From NCBI RefSeq assembly GCF_010726645.1, contig NZ_AP022563.1, positions 4,960,001 through 5,024,000 on the forward strand: DNA of 64,000 bases, written 5' to 3'. Each line of letters begins with the position of its first letter. Within the stretch, counting starts at the first letter, position 1. This DNA comes from Mycolicibacterium duvalii (GTDB lineage Bacteria > Actinomycetota > Actinomycetes > Mycobacteriales > Mycobacteriaceae). Under the pieces are notes generated by a model. It saw nothing but the letters and a program-made list of their open reading frames with translations, made no database searches and had not been told where the DNA came from. A program made the translations under genes and the position numbers. Positions 36,353 through 45,722 of this stretch are shown one piece after another.

Positions 36353-36550
36353 TCATGCAGCGTCGCCGCCTCCGCGTCGGGTTGCGCTCTCCTGCTGCGA
36401 AATCCACCTAAGAACCTCATCGCGCCGATACACGACACGGCGGCCCAAGGTGAAGCTCGCCGGTCCGATATCCGAGTGTCTCCAGTACCGCAGTGTCCCA
36501 ACCGGGACACCGATCATCTGCGATACCTGTTTAGCTCCAAGCAATTCCAT
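36353..36550 (-). CDS. Excisionase/AlpA-like helix-turn-helix protein
   Basis: The 65-residue protein starts MELLGAKQVSQMIGVPVGTL and continues RYWRHSDIGPASFTLGRRVV, YRRDEVLRWI. This is the MerR-like winged helix of small excisionases (AlpA, Xis). An AGGAGG lies six bases before ATG 36550. It sits between the integrase and the ATPase, the expected place for an excision directionality factor. It may also repress the adjacent promoters. The excisionase role is inferred. Confidence 0.75.
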   Translation of the reverse strand: MELLGAKQVSQMIGVPVGTLRYWRHSDIGPASFTLGRRVVYRRDEVLRWISQQESATRRGGGDAA

Positions 36551-36716
36551 CACATTCCTCCTGAATCACAGTCGGTTCAACTGAGCCAACGGTGACACCA
36601 GAGAAGTCGATCCGTCCACCACCACAGCCAACTTTGGTCTTGATTTGGTGAAATCCGTTTCTTGTCAGTAGCTGTCGGCGCTCAGTGGCACACTTACGGT
36701 GACGGAGGAGCAGACT

Positions 36717-38018
36717 ATGCAAAGACGTAACCGCCGGGCCGGCGTCGAGGATCGTTGGCGGCGGGCAGACGGCAGCCCCACAGCGCGGGCCAACAAAGGG
36801 CGTCGCTGGCTGGCCCGCTACGTCGACGACCAGGGGCAAGAAAACACCAGGTCCTTCGATCGCAAAGTGGATGCTCAAGCCTGGCTCGATGAGATCACTG
36901 CCATGCAGGTGACGGGCGCCTATGTCGCGCCGAAGGCGGGTCGCGTCAGCGTCGGCGAACTGTATGCGAAATGGGTCGGAACGCAGAGCCATCTCAAGAA
37001 AACCACCGCGTCGACTCGGAGGTACACCTGGCCGGTGTACGTCGAGCCGCGGTGGTCAGCGGTCGCCGTCGCCGACGTCCAGACGACGGACGTGCGTGCC
37101 TGGGTCCACTCGATGACGTCCTCGGGTGCCGGGGCCGCCACCGTTGAGAATGCCGTCGGCATCTTGCGTCAGGTACTGGAGATGGCGGTCGAGGATCGAC
37201 GGATCGCGCGCAATCCGTGTGCGGGGATCAAGCTTCCTCGCCGCAAGCGGCGGCCGCGCGGGTATCTGACGCACCGGCAGGTGGAGCAGCTCGCGATTGA
37301 AGTCGGGCCGGATGCGACGGTCGTGCGCTTCTTGGCCTACACCGGTCTGCGCTGGGGAGAAATGGCGGCGCTGCGCGTCGGTGACGCGAAGATGCTTCGA
37401 CGTCGCATCCACGTCCGGGAGTCCGTGACAGAGGTCGAAGGGCAACTGGAGTGGTCGTCACCCAAGTCGTACGAGCAGCGGATGGTGCCTTTCCCCGCAT
37501 TTCTTGCTGACGAACTGGCCGTCCTGATGATTGGGAAGAAGCCCGATGACCTCATCTTCGCCGCGCCCGAAGGCGGAGTTCTGAGAGTGTCGAACTGGCG
37601 CCGCCGAGTCTTCAACAAAGCGGTCAAGCGGGTCCTCGAGAAGGATGCGACCTTCCCAGTCGTAACTCCGCACGATCTCCGTCACACCGCCGCATCCCTT
37701 GCCATCAGTGCCGGCGCCAATGTCAAAGCCGTGCAGACCATGCTGGGGCACGCCTCGGCGGGGCTGACCCTGGACACTTACGCCGACCTGTTCCCAGATG
37801 ATCTGGAGATGGTTTCCGCGGCTTTGGACGACGCGCGAACCAAGTCCCTAAAAGCTGCTGCGGACCAACTGCGGACTGGAACGAAAGAAGGCCCCGAACT
37901 GGAGAACCAGTCAGGGCCTTCTACCTGCGAACACACGAGTCGGGGTGGCGGGATTCGAACCCACGACCTCTTCGTCCCGAACGAAGCACGCTACCAAGCT
38001 GCGCCACACCCCGCGTGA
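36717..38018 (+). CDS. int: Tyrosine site-specific integrase
   Basis: The protein has an N-terminal arm-binding-like domain (ANKGRRWLARYVDDQGQENT), a core-binding domain (VSVGELYAKWVGTQSHLKKT), and the catalytic domain with R (FLAYTGLRWGEMAAL), K-region (SSPKSYEQRMVPFP), HxxR (TPHDLRHTAASLA), H (MLGHASAGLTL) and Tyr (DTYADLF). GGAGG lies eight bases before ATG 36717. The last 30 codons run into the terminator hairpin and the tRNA core, on the opposite strand, ending at 38018. In the circular form the frame would end as GTRVFE instead. It is a normal Tyr recombinase for tRNA-gene integration. Confidence 0.92.
   Translation: MQRRNRRAGVEDRWRRADGSPTARANKGRRWLARYVDDQGQENTRSFDRKVDAQAWLDEITAMQVTGAYVAPKAGRVSVGELYAKWVGTQSHLKKTTASTRRYTWPVYVEPRWSAVAVADVQTTDVRAWVHSMTSSGAGAATVENAVGILRQVLEMAVEDRRIARNPCAGIKLPRRKRRPRGYLTHRQVEQLAIEVGPDATVVRFLAYTGLRWGEMAALRVGDAKMLRRRIHVRESVTEVEGQLEWSSPKSYEQRMVPFPAFLADELAVLMIGKKPDDLIFAAPEGGVLRVSNWRRRVFNKAVKRVLEKDATFPVVTPHDLRHTAASLAISAGANVKAVQTMLGHASAGLTLDTYADLFPDDLEMVSAALDDARTKSLKAAADQLRTGTKEGPELENQSGPSTCEHTSRGGGIRTHDLFVPNEARYQAAPHPA
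37858..37879. repeat. Candidate integrase arm-type sites, right
   Basis: CTGCGGACC (37858-37866) and CTGCGGACTGG (37869-37879) mirror the pair at the left end (20825-20846), with the same 11-base step. They also encode part of the integrase C-terminus. See the left copy for the interpretation. Confidence 0.5.
37888..37921 (-). terminator. Terminator-like hairpin following the restored tRNA-Pro gene
   Basis: AAGGCCC (37889-37895) pairs with GGGCCTT (37914-37920), followed by U-rich sequence on the minus strand. It stops tRNA transcripts coming from the right and, read on the plus strand, lies within the last integrase codons. Its counterpart is at 20635-20665, so the element carries a mimic of the host terminator. 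Confidence 0.6.
37934..37982. repeat. Right attachment site (49-bp direct repeat)
   Basis: Identical to 20670-20718. It forms the 3' half of the intact tRNA-Pro gene, so integration leaves the tRNA functional. The crossover lies within this repeat. Confidence 0.93.
37940..38013 (-). tRNA. tRNA-Pro (anticodon CGG)
   Basis: The reverse strand forms a clover leaf: acceptor stem CGGGGTG/CACCCCG, a D arm with GCGCAGCTTGGTAGCG, an anticodon arm CTTCG-TTCGGGA-CGAAG with anticodon CGG, a T arm GTGGG-TTCGAAT-CCCGC, and discriminator A at 37940. It serves as attachment site for the element on its left. It is the only tRNA gene recognised in the window. Confidence 0.95.
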
Positions 38019-38153
38019 AGCCACGACAGCGTATCGCACCGCACGGCTCGGAAGCCAAACGCCCTGTCCCGCCGCGACACGCCGCGGGATGGATTTCACA
38101 TGTCGGTGGCGTTATGCACACTGACCAACAGATCCGAAGGGAACGAGGGCGAC

Positions 38154-38348
38154 ATGACCGGGCTCGGGGCGTCGATCTACGTGGGATTCTTCGTGCTGGC
38201 CGCGTTGTGGCTGTTCCTGACCTCGGACGGTCCGCTGATGCACAACTCCGAGCGCGGCCAGCGTCCGGACCGCTCGAACTCGGCGAGCACCTCGGCCGGT
38301 CCGGAGGGGTCCATGCCGTGGCTGGCCAGCCACTCGTCGCGGAAGTAG
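38154..38348 (+). CDS. Possible small membrane protein overlapping the cds1 end
   Basis: ATG 38154, with GGAACGAGG upstream, opens a 64-residue frame starting [20 protein letters not shown] followed by [16 protein letters not shown]. The first 25 residues look like one membrane helix. From 38177 it overlaps the 3' end of the PLP lyase gene on the other strand, which is unusual for real genes, and the later part is probably a shadow. Either this small gene is real and the lyase ends later than expected, or it is chance. Confidence 0.3.
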   Translation: MTGLGASIYVGFFVLAALWLFLTSDGPLMHNSERGQRPDRSNSASTSAGPEGSMPWLASHSSRK

Positions 38349-39346
38349 GTCTCGTCGTACCGGTCGCCGCCGTCGGCGAGCAGCGTCACCACCGACCCAC
38401 GGCACCCGTCGGCCACCATCTGCGCCAACAGCCCGAACGCGCCCCAGATGCTCGTCCCGGTCGACGGCCCGACCCGGCGCCCCAGCACCCTGCTGACGTG
38501 ATGCGCCGCGGCGACCGACGCCGCGTCGGGCACCGAGACCATCACGTCGACCACCCCGGGCAGAAATGACGGCTCCACCCGTGGCCGCCCGATGCCTTCG
38601 ATCCGCGACGACGCGGTGGTGACCATCTCGGGGTCGCCGGTGCGATACGCCGGGAAGAACGCCGAATTCTCCGGATCCACCACGCACAGCCTCGTCGCGT
38701 GCCGGCGGTAGCGGATGTAACGGCCGATGGTCGCGCTGGTGCCCCCGGTGCCCGCGCCCACCACGATCCACTCCGGTACCGGGTGTGCCTCGAGGGCCAT
38801 CTGCTCATAGATCGACTCGGCGATGTTGTTGTTGCCGCGCCAGTCGGTGGCGCGTTCGGCGTTGGTGAACTGATCGAGGTAATGCCCGCCCGTCTCGTCG
38901 GCCAGCCGCTGCGCCTCGGCGTACACCTGGCCGGATTCGCTGACGAAATGGCAACGGCCACCCTGAGATTGGATCAACGCCACTTTCGCCGCGCTGGTCG
39001 ACTCCGGCATCACCGCGATGAACGGCAATCCGAGCATCGCGGCGAAGTAGGCCTCCGAGACCGCCGTCGACCCCGACGACGCCTCGATCACCGTGGTGTC
39101 CTCACCGATCCAGCCGTTGCACAACCCGTAGAGGAACAGCGACCGCGCCAGCCGGTGTTTGAGGCTGCCGGTGATGTGGGTCGTCTCGTCCTTGAGATAG
39201 AGCGCCACATCGCGATCGGCGGCCCACGCCGGCAGCGGGTAGCGCAGCAGGTGGGTGTCGGCGCTGCGGCGCGTGTCGGCCTCGATCAGTCGAACCGCGT
39301 TGTCGACCCAGTCACGCGACGGAGGCCGACAAACCGCTCGGCTCAC
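38177..39346 (-). CDS. cds1: PLP-dependent cysteine synthase-family lyase (Cds1-like)
   Basis: The 389-residue fold-type II PLP enzyme has the Schiff-base Lys segment [12 protein letters not shown] near residue 64, the substrate loop [17 protein letters not shown] near residue 90, and the PLP phosphate loop [14 protein letters not shown] near residue 197. M. tuberculosis Rv3684 (Cds1), in the same place, has been reported as a cysteine desulfhydrase that releases H2S. The GTG start overlaps the stop of the upstream gene by four bases. The C-terminal 30 residues are low in conservation features, and a small opposite-strand ORF overlaps them. The identification with Cds1 is by context and motif. 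Confidence 0.8.
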   Translation of the reverse strand: MSRAVCRPPSRDWVDNAVRLIEADTRRSADTHLLRYPLPAWAADRDVALYLKDETTHITGSLKHRLARSLFLYGLCNGWIGEDTTVIEASSGSTAVSEAYFAAMLGLPFIAVMPESTSAAKVALIQSQGGRCHFVSESGQVYAEAQRLADETGGHYLDQFTNAERATDWRGNNNIAESIYEQMALEAHPVPEWIVVGAGTGGTSATIGRYIRYRRHATRLCVVDPENSAFFPAYRTGDPEMVTTASSRIEGIGRPRVEPSFLPGVVDVMVSVPDAASVAAAHHVSRVLGRRVGPSTGTSIWGAFGLLAQMVADGCRGSVVTLLADGGDRYDETYFRDEWLASHGMDPSGPAEVLAEFERSGRWPRSELCISGPSEVRNSHNAASTKNPT

Positions 39347-40290
39347 CGCGCCGAGACGGTCGGATGCGACTGGCCGGCCTCAGATCCGGCGTCCGAGCCA
39401 CCCGTAGGGGCGGCGACCAGCGTCAGCAGCGTCGCCTCCGGGCGGCAGCAGAACCGCACCGGCGCGAACGGGGAGGTGCCGATGCCCGCCGACACGTGCA
39501 GCTGGGTGCGCGCACCCCAGCGCGAAGGCCCCTTGGCGCGGGAGCGGTCCAGCTCGCAGTTGGTCACCAGGGCGCCGTAGAACGGCAGGCACAGCTGACC
39601 GCCGTGGGTGTGGCCGGCCATCACCAGCTGGTAGCCGTCGGCGGCGAAGCGGTCCAGCACCCGGGGTTCGGGAGAGTGCGTCAGCCCCAGCGTCAGGTTC
39701 GCCGTCGGGTCGGCCGGTCCGGCGATGGTCGCGTAGCGGTCCCGGGTCAGATGCGGGTCGTCGACCCCGGCCGCGGCGATGCGCAGGCCGTTGACCTCGA
39801 ACTCGCGTCGGGTGTGCGTCAGGTCCAGCCAGCCGCGTTCGGTGAACGCGGCCCGCAGATCCTGCCATGGCAGCGGCTCACCGTGGATACGGTGGCCGGG
39901 GTTGGTCAGGTAGTTGGCCGGGTTCTTCAGCCGGGGCGCGAAATAGTCGTTGCTGCCGAACACGAACACCCCCGGCACCGCCAGCAGGTCCCCGAGTGCC
40001 TGCACGACGGCCGGCACGGCCTTGGGATGGGCCAGGTTGTCCCCGGTGTTGACCACCAGATCCGGCTCCCAGCGGGCGAGGTCGCGCAGCCAGTCCTGCT
40101 TGCGGCGCTGCGTCGGACGCATGTGGATGTCGCTGACGTGCAGCACCTTGAGCGGAGCCGAACCGGGAGACAGCACCGGCATCGTCGCCTCGCGGACGAC
40201 GAAGGCGTTGCGCTCGATCAGCGCGGCATAACCGATTCCAGCGACGAGCGTGCCGAGCGTTGCGGCTGCGGCGGTCTTGACAGCAGGCAT
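39343..40290 (-). CDS. Calcineurin-like metallophosphoesterase
   Basis: The protein of 315 residues starts with a signal-anchor-like segment ([20 protein letters not shown]), then the metal motifs in order: HVSDIHMRP near residue 50, [26 protein letters not shown] and [13 protein letters not shown] near 225. These match bacterial two-metal phosphoesterases of the YaeI/UDP-sugar hydrolase type. It is exported or membrane-anchored, and cotranscribed with cds1 (four-base overlap). By position it is Rv3683. The substrate is unknown. ATG 40290 is used over the preceding GTG. Confidence 0.86.
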   Translation of the reverse strand: MPAVKTAAAATLGTLVAGIGYAALIERNAFVVREATMPVLSPGSAPLKVLHVSDIHMRPTQRRKQDWLRDLARWEPDLVVNTGDNLAHPKAVPAVVQALGDLLAVPGVFVFGSNDYFAPRLKNPANYLTNPGHRIHGEPLPWQDLRAAFTERGWLDLTHTRREFEVNGLRIAAAGVDDPHLTRDRYATIAGPADPTANLTLGLTHSPEPRVLDRFAADGYQLVMAGHTHGGQLCLPFYGALVTNCELDRSRAKGPSRWGARTQLHVSAGIGTSPFAPVRFCCRPEATLLTLVAAPTGGSDAGSEAGQSHPTVSAR

Positions 40291-40338
40291 CACCCCAGCC
40301 TACTGCCACCTGGGGTCACCCACCGATCTCCCCGCTGA

Positions 40339-42801
40339 TCAGCCCGGCGGCGGAGGCGGCGGCGGCCCCAGCACCGGCACGGTGATCGGCGGCAGCCCAG
40401 GGATCTGGATCACCTGCTGGCCGACCGGGGGCGGCGGCAGTCCGGGAGCCGCCGGCGCGGACGGCGGCGGCGGAGGCGGCGGCGGCGCGATGCCGTTGGA
40501 CACCTGGATCGTGATGATCGAACCCGGGATGGTCTGACCGCTGGGGGAGGTGCCGACGACCGTGCCGCGCGAGGAGGTGCTGTTGACCGTCGAGACCCCG
40601 TCGGCCACCTGGAAACCGGCCTCCCGGATCCGCTGGCGGGCGGTGTCCTCACGCAGCCCCGCCACGCTGGGAACCCGGGAGCCCGGGCCGCCCTCGACGT
40701 AGCGTGGATCGGTCGGCGGCAGCACCACCTCGCCGAAGTTGGTGGCGATCGGCTTCATCGCGGTGAACCAGGTCCGGGCCGGCTCGTTGCCGCCGAACAG
40801 GTTGCCCGATCCGCACTGGCGCAGCGGGAACGAACACAGCTCGGTCGGCGCGGGGGAGTCGTCGTAGATGTAGCTGGCCGCGGCGAGCTGGTTGGTGAAG
40901 CCCAGGAACGCCGAAGAGCGGTTGGCTTCGGTGGTACCCGTCTTGCCTGACATCGGCAGATCCCAGCCGACCGAACCGGCAGCCCCGGCGGCCGTGCCGG
41001 CCCCGGTGTCGTCCTTGCTCATCGCCACGGCCAGCGTGTTGGCCAGGCCTTCGGGCACGACCTGCTCGCAGGTCTCGGTGGTCACCGACACCTCTTCGCC
41101 GTGGCGGTCGAAGACCGTTTCGATCGGGTTGGGCGGGCACCAGGTGCCCGCCGAGGCCAGCGTCGCCGCGACATTGGACAGCTCCAGGGCATTGACCTCG
41201 ATCGGGCCCAGCGTGAACGAGCCGATGTTCTGGCGTTTGACGAAGTCGGCCAGACTCTCGTTGCTCTCGGGGTCGTAGTCACGTGCGGTGCCGGGCAGCG
41301 CGTACGAGCGCAACCCCAACCGCACCGACATGTCGACCGCCCGCTGCACACCGACCTGGGCGATCAGCTTCGCGAACGCGGTGTTCGGCGACGTGGCCAG
41401 CGCGTCGGTGACGCTCATCGAGCCCCGGTAGTTCCCGGCGTTCTGCACACACCAGGTCGCCGGTGGACAGCCGCGCGCGCCGCCACTGCCCAGGCCCTTG
41501 GCCTCGAAGCGTCCCGGTGCGTCGAGCTGGGCGTTGATGCCCATGCCCATCTCCATGGCGGCAGCGGTGGTGAAGACCTTGAAGACCGAGCCGGCCCCGT
41601 TGCCGACCAGCGAGAACGGCTGCGGCTGCATTGTCTCCCCGGCGTCCAGGTTCAGCCCGTAGGTGCGGTTGCTGGCCATCGCGAGCACCGGGTGGGACTC
41701 CTTGCCCGGCCGGATCACGCTCATCACGCTGGCCACCCCGGGCAGCGTCGGGCTGGCGAAGCTGTCGATCGCCGACTTCACCGACGACTGCACGACGGGA
41801 TCGAGCGTCGTCTTGATCAGGTAGCCGCCCCGGGCCACCTGGTCCTTGCTCAGCCCCGCGCGGGCGAGGTAGTCCAGCGCGTAGTCGCAGAAGAAGGCCC
41901 GGTCACCGGCGGCGATGCACCCGCGCGGCAGCTCGTTGGGCTGCGGCAGCACCCCGAGCGGCTGCTGCTTGGCCGCGCGCAGCTCGTCGGCGTACTCCGG
42001 CAGGTTCTCGATCATGGTGTCCAGCACCACGTTGCGCCTGGCCAGCGCCCCGTCGGGATTGGTGTACGGGTTCAGGGCGCTGGTCTGCTGCACCATGCCC
42101 GCCAGCAGGGCGGCCTGCTGCCAGTTCAGCTGCGACGCGTCGATCCCGAAGTAGGTCTGGGCGGCGTCCTGCACCCCGAATGCCCCGTTGCCGAACGACA
42201 CCAGATTCAGGTAGCGGGTCAGGATCTCGGGCTTGGTGAACGTCTTGTCCAGGGTCAGGGCCATCCGGATCTCGCGCAGCTTGCGCGCCGGGGTGGTCTC
42301 GATCGCCGCGCGCTTCTCGGCGTCGGTCTGGGCGATCACCAGCAGCTGATAGTTCTTGACGTACTGCTGTTCGATGGTCGAGCCGCCGCGGGTGTCGAGG
42401 TCGCCGGACAGGTAGCCCGACAGCCCGGTCAGCGTGCCCTGCCAGTCCACGCCGTTGTGCTCGGCAAACCTCTTGTCCTCGATCGAGACGATCGCGAGCT
42501 TCATGGTGTTGGCGATCTGTTCGCTGGGAACCTCGAAACGGCGCTGGGAATACAGCCACGCGATGACATTGCCCTGCGCGTCGACCATGGTCGAGACCTG
42601 CGGCACCTCGCCCTCGACCAACTGCGCCGAACCGTTGGCCACCACGTCGGAGGCCCGGTTGGACATCAGCCCGACCCCGCCCACGACGGGGAACATCAAG
42701 GCAGCGGCGATGACGCTGGCCAGCAGGCAGCACCACGCCAACTTGATGACCGTCACCGACTTCGGCGGCGGCGTCGGCCGCGTCTCGGTCTCCTCCGGCA
42801 T
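40339..42801 (-). CDS. ponA2: Bifunctional penicillin-binding protein PonA2
   Basis: The 820-residue class A PBP has a short cytoplasmic tail and an anchor (residues about 22-45), a GT51 domain with IVSIEDKRFAEHNGVDWQGT near residue 105, and a transpeptidase domain with SxxK (GAGSVFKVF near residue 403), SxN (ATSPNTAFAK) and KTG (SGKTGTTEAN near 625). A PASTA domain (VPSVAGLREDTARQRIREAG) follows, then a Pro-rich C-terminus. It polymerises and cross-links peptidoglycan outside the membrane. The M. tuberculosis protein is Rv3682. It is divergent from whiB4. ATG 42801 avoids an unlikely leader. Confidence 0.95.
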   Translation of the reverse strand: MPEETETRPTPPPKSVTVIKLAWCCLLASVIAAALMFPVVGGVGLMSNRASDVVANGSAQLVEGEVPQVSTMVDAQGNVIAWLYSQRRFEVPSEQIANTMKLAIVSIEDKRFAEHNGVDWQGTLTGLSGYLSGDLDTRGGSTIEQQYVKNYQLLVIAQTDAEKRAAIETTPARKLREIRMALTLDKTFTKPEILTRYLNLVSFGNGAFGVQDAAQTYFGIDASQLNWQQAALLAGMVQQTSALNPYTNPDGALARRNVVLDTMIENLPEYADELRAAKQQPLGVLPQPNELPRGCIAAGDRAFFCDYALDYLARAGLSKDQVARGGYLIKTTLDPVVQSSVKSAIDSFASPTLPGVASVMSVIRPGKESHPVLAMASNRTYGLNLDAGETMQPQPFSLVGNGAGSVFKVFTTAAAMEMGMGINAQLDAPGRFEAKGLGSGGARGCPPATWCVQNAGNYRGSMSVTDALATSPNTAFAKLIAQVGVQRAVDMSVRLGLRSYALPGTARDYDPESNESLADFVKRQNIGSFTLGPIEVNALELSNVAATLASAGTWCPPNPIETVFDRHGEEVSVTTETCEQVVPEGLANTLAVAMSKDDTGAGTAAGAAGSVGWDLPMSGKTGTTEANRSSAFLGFTNQLAAASYIYDDSPAPTELCSFPLRQCGSGNLFGGNEPARTWFTAMKPIATNFGEVVLPPTDPRYVEGGPGSRVPSVAGLREDTARQRIREAGFQVADGVSTVNSTSSRGTVVGTSPSGQTIPGSIITIQVSNGIAPPPPPPPPSAPAAPGLPPPPVGQQVIQIPGLPPITVPVLGPPPPPPPG

Positions 42802-43095
42802 GGGTACAGAGTAACGACGCTGCCAAGCCGGCCACTGTGCGAGCAGCGGCAATGGGTTGAGGCACTGCGTGCCAAAAACGGGAATCGGACACTGTACCGG
42901 TCTGACGGCACGGTCGTCCCAAAAAACTGGTCACGAACGTATTGCGCAAACTACGCCTGACCACCTAAATTGAGCGCACAGTGCGATACAGGTCACACCC
43001 GGTACTCGCAGTGTGGCGTAGATCGCACCTCGTGATCGTCGTCCGTGTTGAATCGTCTGCGTTGTCGGGGCGCGGCCAGAACGAAGGGATCGCTG

Positions 43096-43452
43096 GTGTC
43101 AGTTACAAAGCCCGCCGCACGCAAGGCCACCGTGAATCCGTCGGCTCATTCCCCCTTGCACGGGGCCGAGGCCGAAGCCCGAATTGCGTGGGTCTCCCAG
43201 GCCCGGTGCCGACAGACCGATCCCGACGAACTGTTCGTCCGCGGCGCCGCACAGCGCAAGGCCGCGGTCATCTGCCGGCACTGTCCGGTGATCGCCGAGT
43301 GTGGCGCCGACGCGCTGGACAACCGCGTCGAATTCGGTGTCTGGGGCGGGATGACCGAACGCCAGCGGCGCGCCCTACTCAAGCAGCACCCCGACGTGGT
43401 TTCCTGGGCTGACTTCTTTGCCGCGCAGCGCAAGCACCGCAGCGCCGGCTGA
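43096..43452 (+). CDS. whiB4: WhiB4 iron-sulfur redox regulator
   Basis: The 118-residue protein equals the length remembered for M. tuberculosis WhiB4. It contains AWVSQARCRQTDPDELFV (first Cys), AAVICRHCPVIAECGADALD (C-x2-C-x5-C) and the GVWGGMTERQRRALLKQ motif. The four Cys residues bind a 4Fe-4S cluster that reacts with O2 or NO and controls redox genes. GTG 43096 has AAGGGA seven bases upstream. It is divergent from ponA2 and convergent with the BagB-like gene, as in Rv3681c. Confidence 0.93.
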   Translation: MSVTKPAARKATVNPSAHSPLHGAEAEARIAWVSQARCRQTDPDELFVRGAAQRKAAVICRHCPVIAECGADALDNRVEFGVWGGMTERQRRALLKQHPDVVSWADFFAAQRKHRSAG

Positions 43453-43463
43453 ATCCGGCAAAC

Positions 43464-44597
43464 TCAGCCGACCTGTGCCGCCTCGCCGGTGATCTGATCG
43501 GCGATCGCGCGCAGCGCGTCCAGATCCGACACGTCGAACGGCAGCGACGGCACGCCGACGATGGCCACGTGCGGATTGGCGCCGGTGAACCGCGACAGCA
43601 ACCGCACCTCCCGCTTGGCCGTCGAGGCCCGGTCTGCGTGGATGCGCAGCGCGGCCGCGGTCACCGAATCCGGCGCCGTCTGCGCCAGTTTCTCGGCCGC
43701 CTCGGCGGCGCGCTCCGCGGTGAGATCGCACAGCGTCGGATGCGTGCGGTTGAGGATCAGCCCCGACAGCGGCATGTGCTCGCTGGACAGCCGGTCGACG
43801 AAGAACGACGCCTCCCGGAGTGCATCCGGCTCGGCCGCCGAGACCACCACGAACTGGGTGCCACGACGTTTGAGCAGGTCGTAGGTGCGGTCGGCTTTCT
43901 CTCGGAACCCCCCGAACGTCGCATCCAGGGACTGCACGAACGACGCTGCATCGGAGAGCATCTGCGACCCCAGCACGGTCGACATCCCCTTCATGGCCAG
44001 CCCCACCGCACCGGTGACCAGCCGGCCGAAGCCCCGGCCCGGGGCCAGCAGCAGCCGCCAGAGCCGGCTGTCCATGAAACTGCCCAGCCGCTTCGGCGCG
44101 TCCAGGAAGTCCAGCGCGTTGCGTGAGGGTGGGGTGTCGACGACGATCAGGTCCCACTTGTCCTCGGCCAGCAGCTGGCCGAGCTTCTCCATGGCCATGT
44201 ACTCCTGCGTGCCGGCCAGCGAGGTCGCCACCGTCTGATAGAAGGAGTTCTCCAGGATCGCGTCCGCGCGGTCGGGGCCGGAGTACTGCACCACCATCTC
44301 GTCGAACGTGCGGCGCATGTCCAGCATCATCGCGTGCAGCTCGCCGGGAACCTCGGCCGCCAGCGGCACCCGCTGCGGCGTGTTGCCCAGGGTCTTGATG
44401 CCCAGCGCCTGCGCCAATCGCTTGGCCGGGTCGATGGTCAGCACGACGACGGTGCGCCCGTACTCGGCGGCCCGCAGCGCCATCGCGGCCGCCGTCGTGG
44501 TCTTGCCGACGCCGCCGGCGCCGCAGCACACCACGACGCGGTTGGCCCGGTCGCGCAGGATCGAGGCCATGTCCAGGGCCGGTGGGGTGGTGCTCAT
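43464..44597 (-). CDS. bagB: ArsA/GET3-type ATPase, BagB-like
   Basis: The 377-residue protein has the P-loop [19 protein letters not shown] near residue 25 and [34 protein letters not shown], then an ArsA-like C-terminal half. Rv3680 has been described as forming an ATPase complex with Rv3679 (BagA-BagB), protective against glycerol toxicity. It follows bagA by 13 bases on the same strand. The start ATG at 44597 is supported by this spacing. It converges with whiB4. Confidence 0.87.
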   Translation of the reverse strand: MSTTPPALDMASILRDRANRVVVCCGAGGVGKTTTAAAMALRAAEYGRTVVVLTIDPAKRLAQALGIKTLGNTPQRVPLAAEVPGELHAMMLDMRRTFDEMVVQYSGPDRADAILENSFYQTVATSLAGTQEYMAMEKLGQLLAEDKWDLIVVDTPPSRNALDFLDAPKRLGSFMDSRLWRLLLAPGRGFGRLVTGAVGLAMKGMSTVLGSQMLSDAASFVQSLDATFGGFREKADRTYDLLKRRGTQFVVVSAAEPDALREASFFVDRLSSEHMPLSGLILNRTHPTLCDLTAERAAEAAEKLAQTAPDSVTAAALRIHADRASTAKREVRLLSRFTGANPHVAIVGVPSLPFDVSDLDALRAIADQITGEAAQVG

Positions 44598-44610
44598 CGA
44601 TGTCCTCCGC

Positions 44611-45648
44611 TCACCGCACGCCCTGGCGGGCGAGCTCTTCGGCCAGTTCGTACAGGCTGCCCAGGTCTACCCCGTCGGACAGGGTGGGCAACTCCAACCG
44701 CGGCACGTCGATCTCGACGAGCTGTTCGGCGCTCTCGGTGCGCGCCGCGATCCGGGTCGCGTGCTGGATGGTCTCGGTCAGTAGCCCCGCGAAATCCTTG
44801 TCCGACAGGGTGATTCCCGCCTGTTCGAGCTCGGCGCGCACGGTGTCGGCGTCGACGTCCCCGTCGGCGGCCTTGGCCAGCGCGTCGGGCGGCAGATAGG
44901 CCGGGATGTTGCGGTTGACGATGACGCTGCCGATCGGCAGGTTCATCTGACGCAATTCTTCGATGGCCTCGACGGTCTCCTGGATCGGCAGGGCTTCCAG
45001 CAGCGTCACCAGGTGCACCGCGGTCGCGTCGGAGTGCAGGATCTTGACCACGCCCTCGGCCTGCGAGTGCACCGGCCCGCCCTTGGCGATCTCCGACACG
45101 GCCTGGGTGACGTCGAGGAACCGGGCGATGCGGCCCGTCGGGGGAGCGTCGACGACGACGGCGTCATACACGGCGTGCTTGCCGCGGTCCTTGTCGGTGC
45201 GGGTGACGATCTCCTTGATCTTGCCGGTCAGCAGCACGTCGCGCAGACCCGGCGCGATGGTGGTGGCGAACTCGACCGCGCCGATGCGGCGCATCGCCCG
45301 GCCGGCCAACCCCAGGTTGTAGAACATGTCGAGGTATTCCAGGAACGCGGCCTCGGTGTCGATCGCCAGCGCGTTGACCTGACCGCCACCCTCGGCGGTG
45401 GCGATCTTGACCTCGTCGTACGGCAGCGGCGGCACGTCGAAGAGCTGCGCGATGCCTTGGCGCCCTTCGACTTCCACCAGCAACACCTTGCGGCCGTTGG
45501 CGGCCAGCGCCAGCGCCAGTGCGGCAGCGATCGTCGTCTTACCCGTGCCGCCTTTGCCGGAGACGAAGTGCAGGCGGGCTTTGGTCAGGCGAGACGGCCA
45601 GCCGGTCGCCCGGGGACCGGTCGCTGTCCCGTTCGGTGTGGTTGCCAC
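44611..45648 (-). CDS. bagA: ArsA/GET3-type ATPase, BagA-like
   Basis: The 345-residue protein has the P-loop [20 protein letters not shown] (signature Lys at the front, as in deviant Walker A proteins) near residue 30, [16 protein letters not shown], then [20 protein letters not shown]. It pairs with the downstream BagB-like protein as in M. tuberculosis Rv3679/Rv3680. GTG 45648 is used. The two products likely assemble on the membrane or as a cytoplasmic complex. Confidence 0.87.
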   Translation of the reverse strand: MATTPNGTATGPRATGWPSRLTKARLHFVSGKGGTGKTTIAAALALALAANGRKVLLVEVEGRQGIAQLFDVPPLPYDEVKIATAEGGGQVNALAIDTEAAFLEYLDMFYNLGLAGRAMRRIGAVEFATTIAPGLRDVLLTGKIKEIVTRTDKDRGKHAVYDAVVVDAPPTGRIARFLDVTQAVSEIAKGGPVHSQAEGVVKILHSDATAVHLVTLLEALPIQETVEAIEELRQMNLPIGSVIVNRNIPAYLPPDALAKAADGDVDADTVRAELEQAGITLSDKDFAGLLTETIQHATRIAARTESAEQLVEIDVPRLELPTLSDGVDLGSLYELAEELARQGVR

Positions 45649-45722
45649 CAGTGCATGCTAGCCAAGGCCTACGTGCCGACCGTTAGGCTCGGTGTCATGA
45701 GTGCACAAGGCTGGTGGGAAAC

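Larger units (their letters stand above)
20719..37982. mobile_element. Integrated element in tRNA-Pro carrying defence and MmpL cargo
   Basis: The stretch of about 17.3 kb is bounded by 49-bp repeats, with a tyrosine integrase at the right end next to the intact tRNA gene, a small excisionase-like protein, an ATPase and small hypothetical proteins. Cargo includes a dCTP-deaminase-type protein, a ubiquitin-like conjugation operon, HigB/HigA-ImmA and an MmpL cassette. The deaminase part is visibly AT-richer than the chromosome. No FtsK/TraSA-type translocase, relaxase, T4SS or capsid gene was recognised, so it looks non-self-transmissible or a satellite-like island. The label island is inferred from content. 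Confidence 0.88.
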
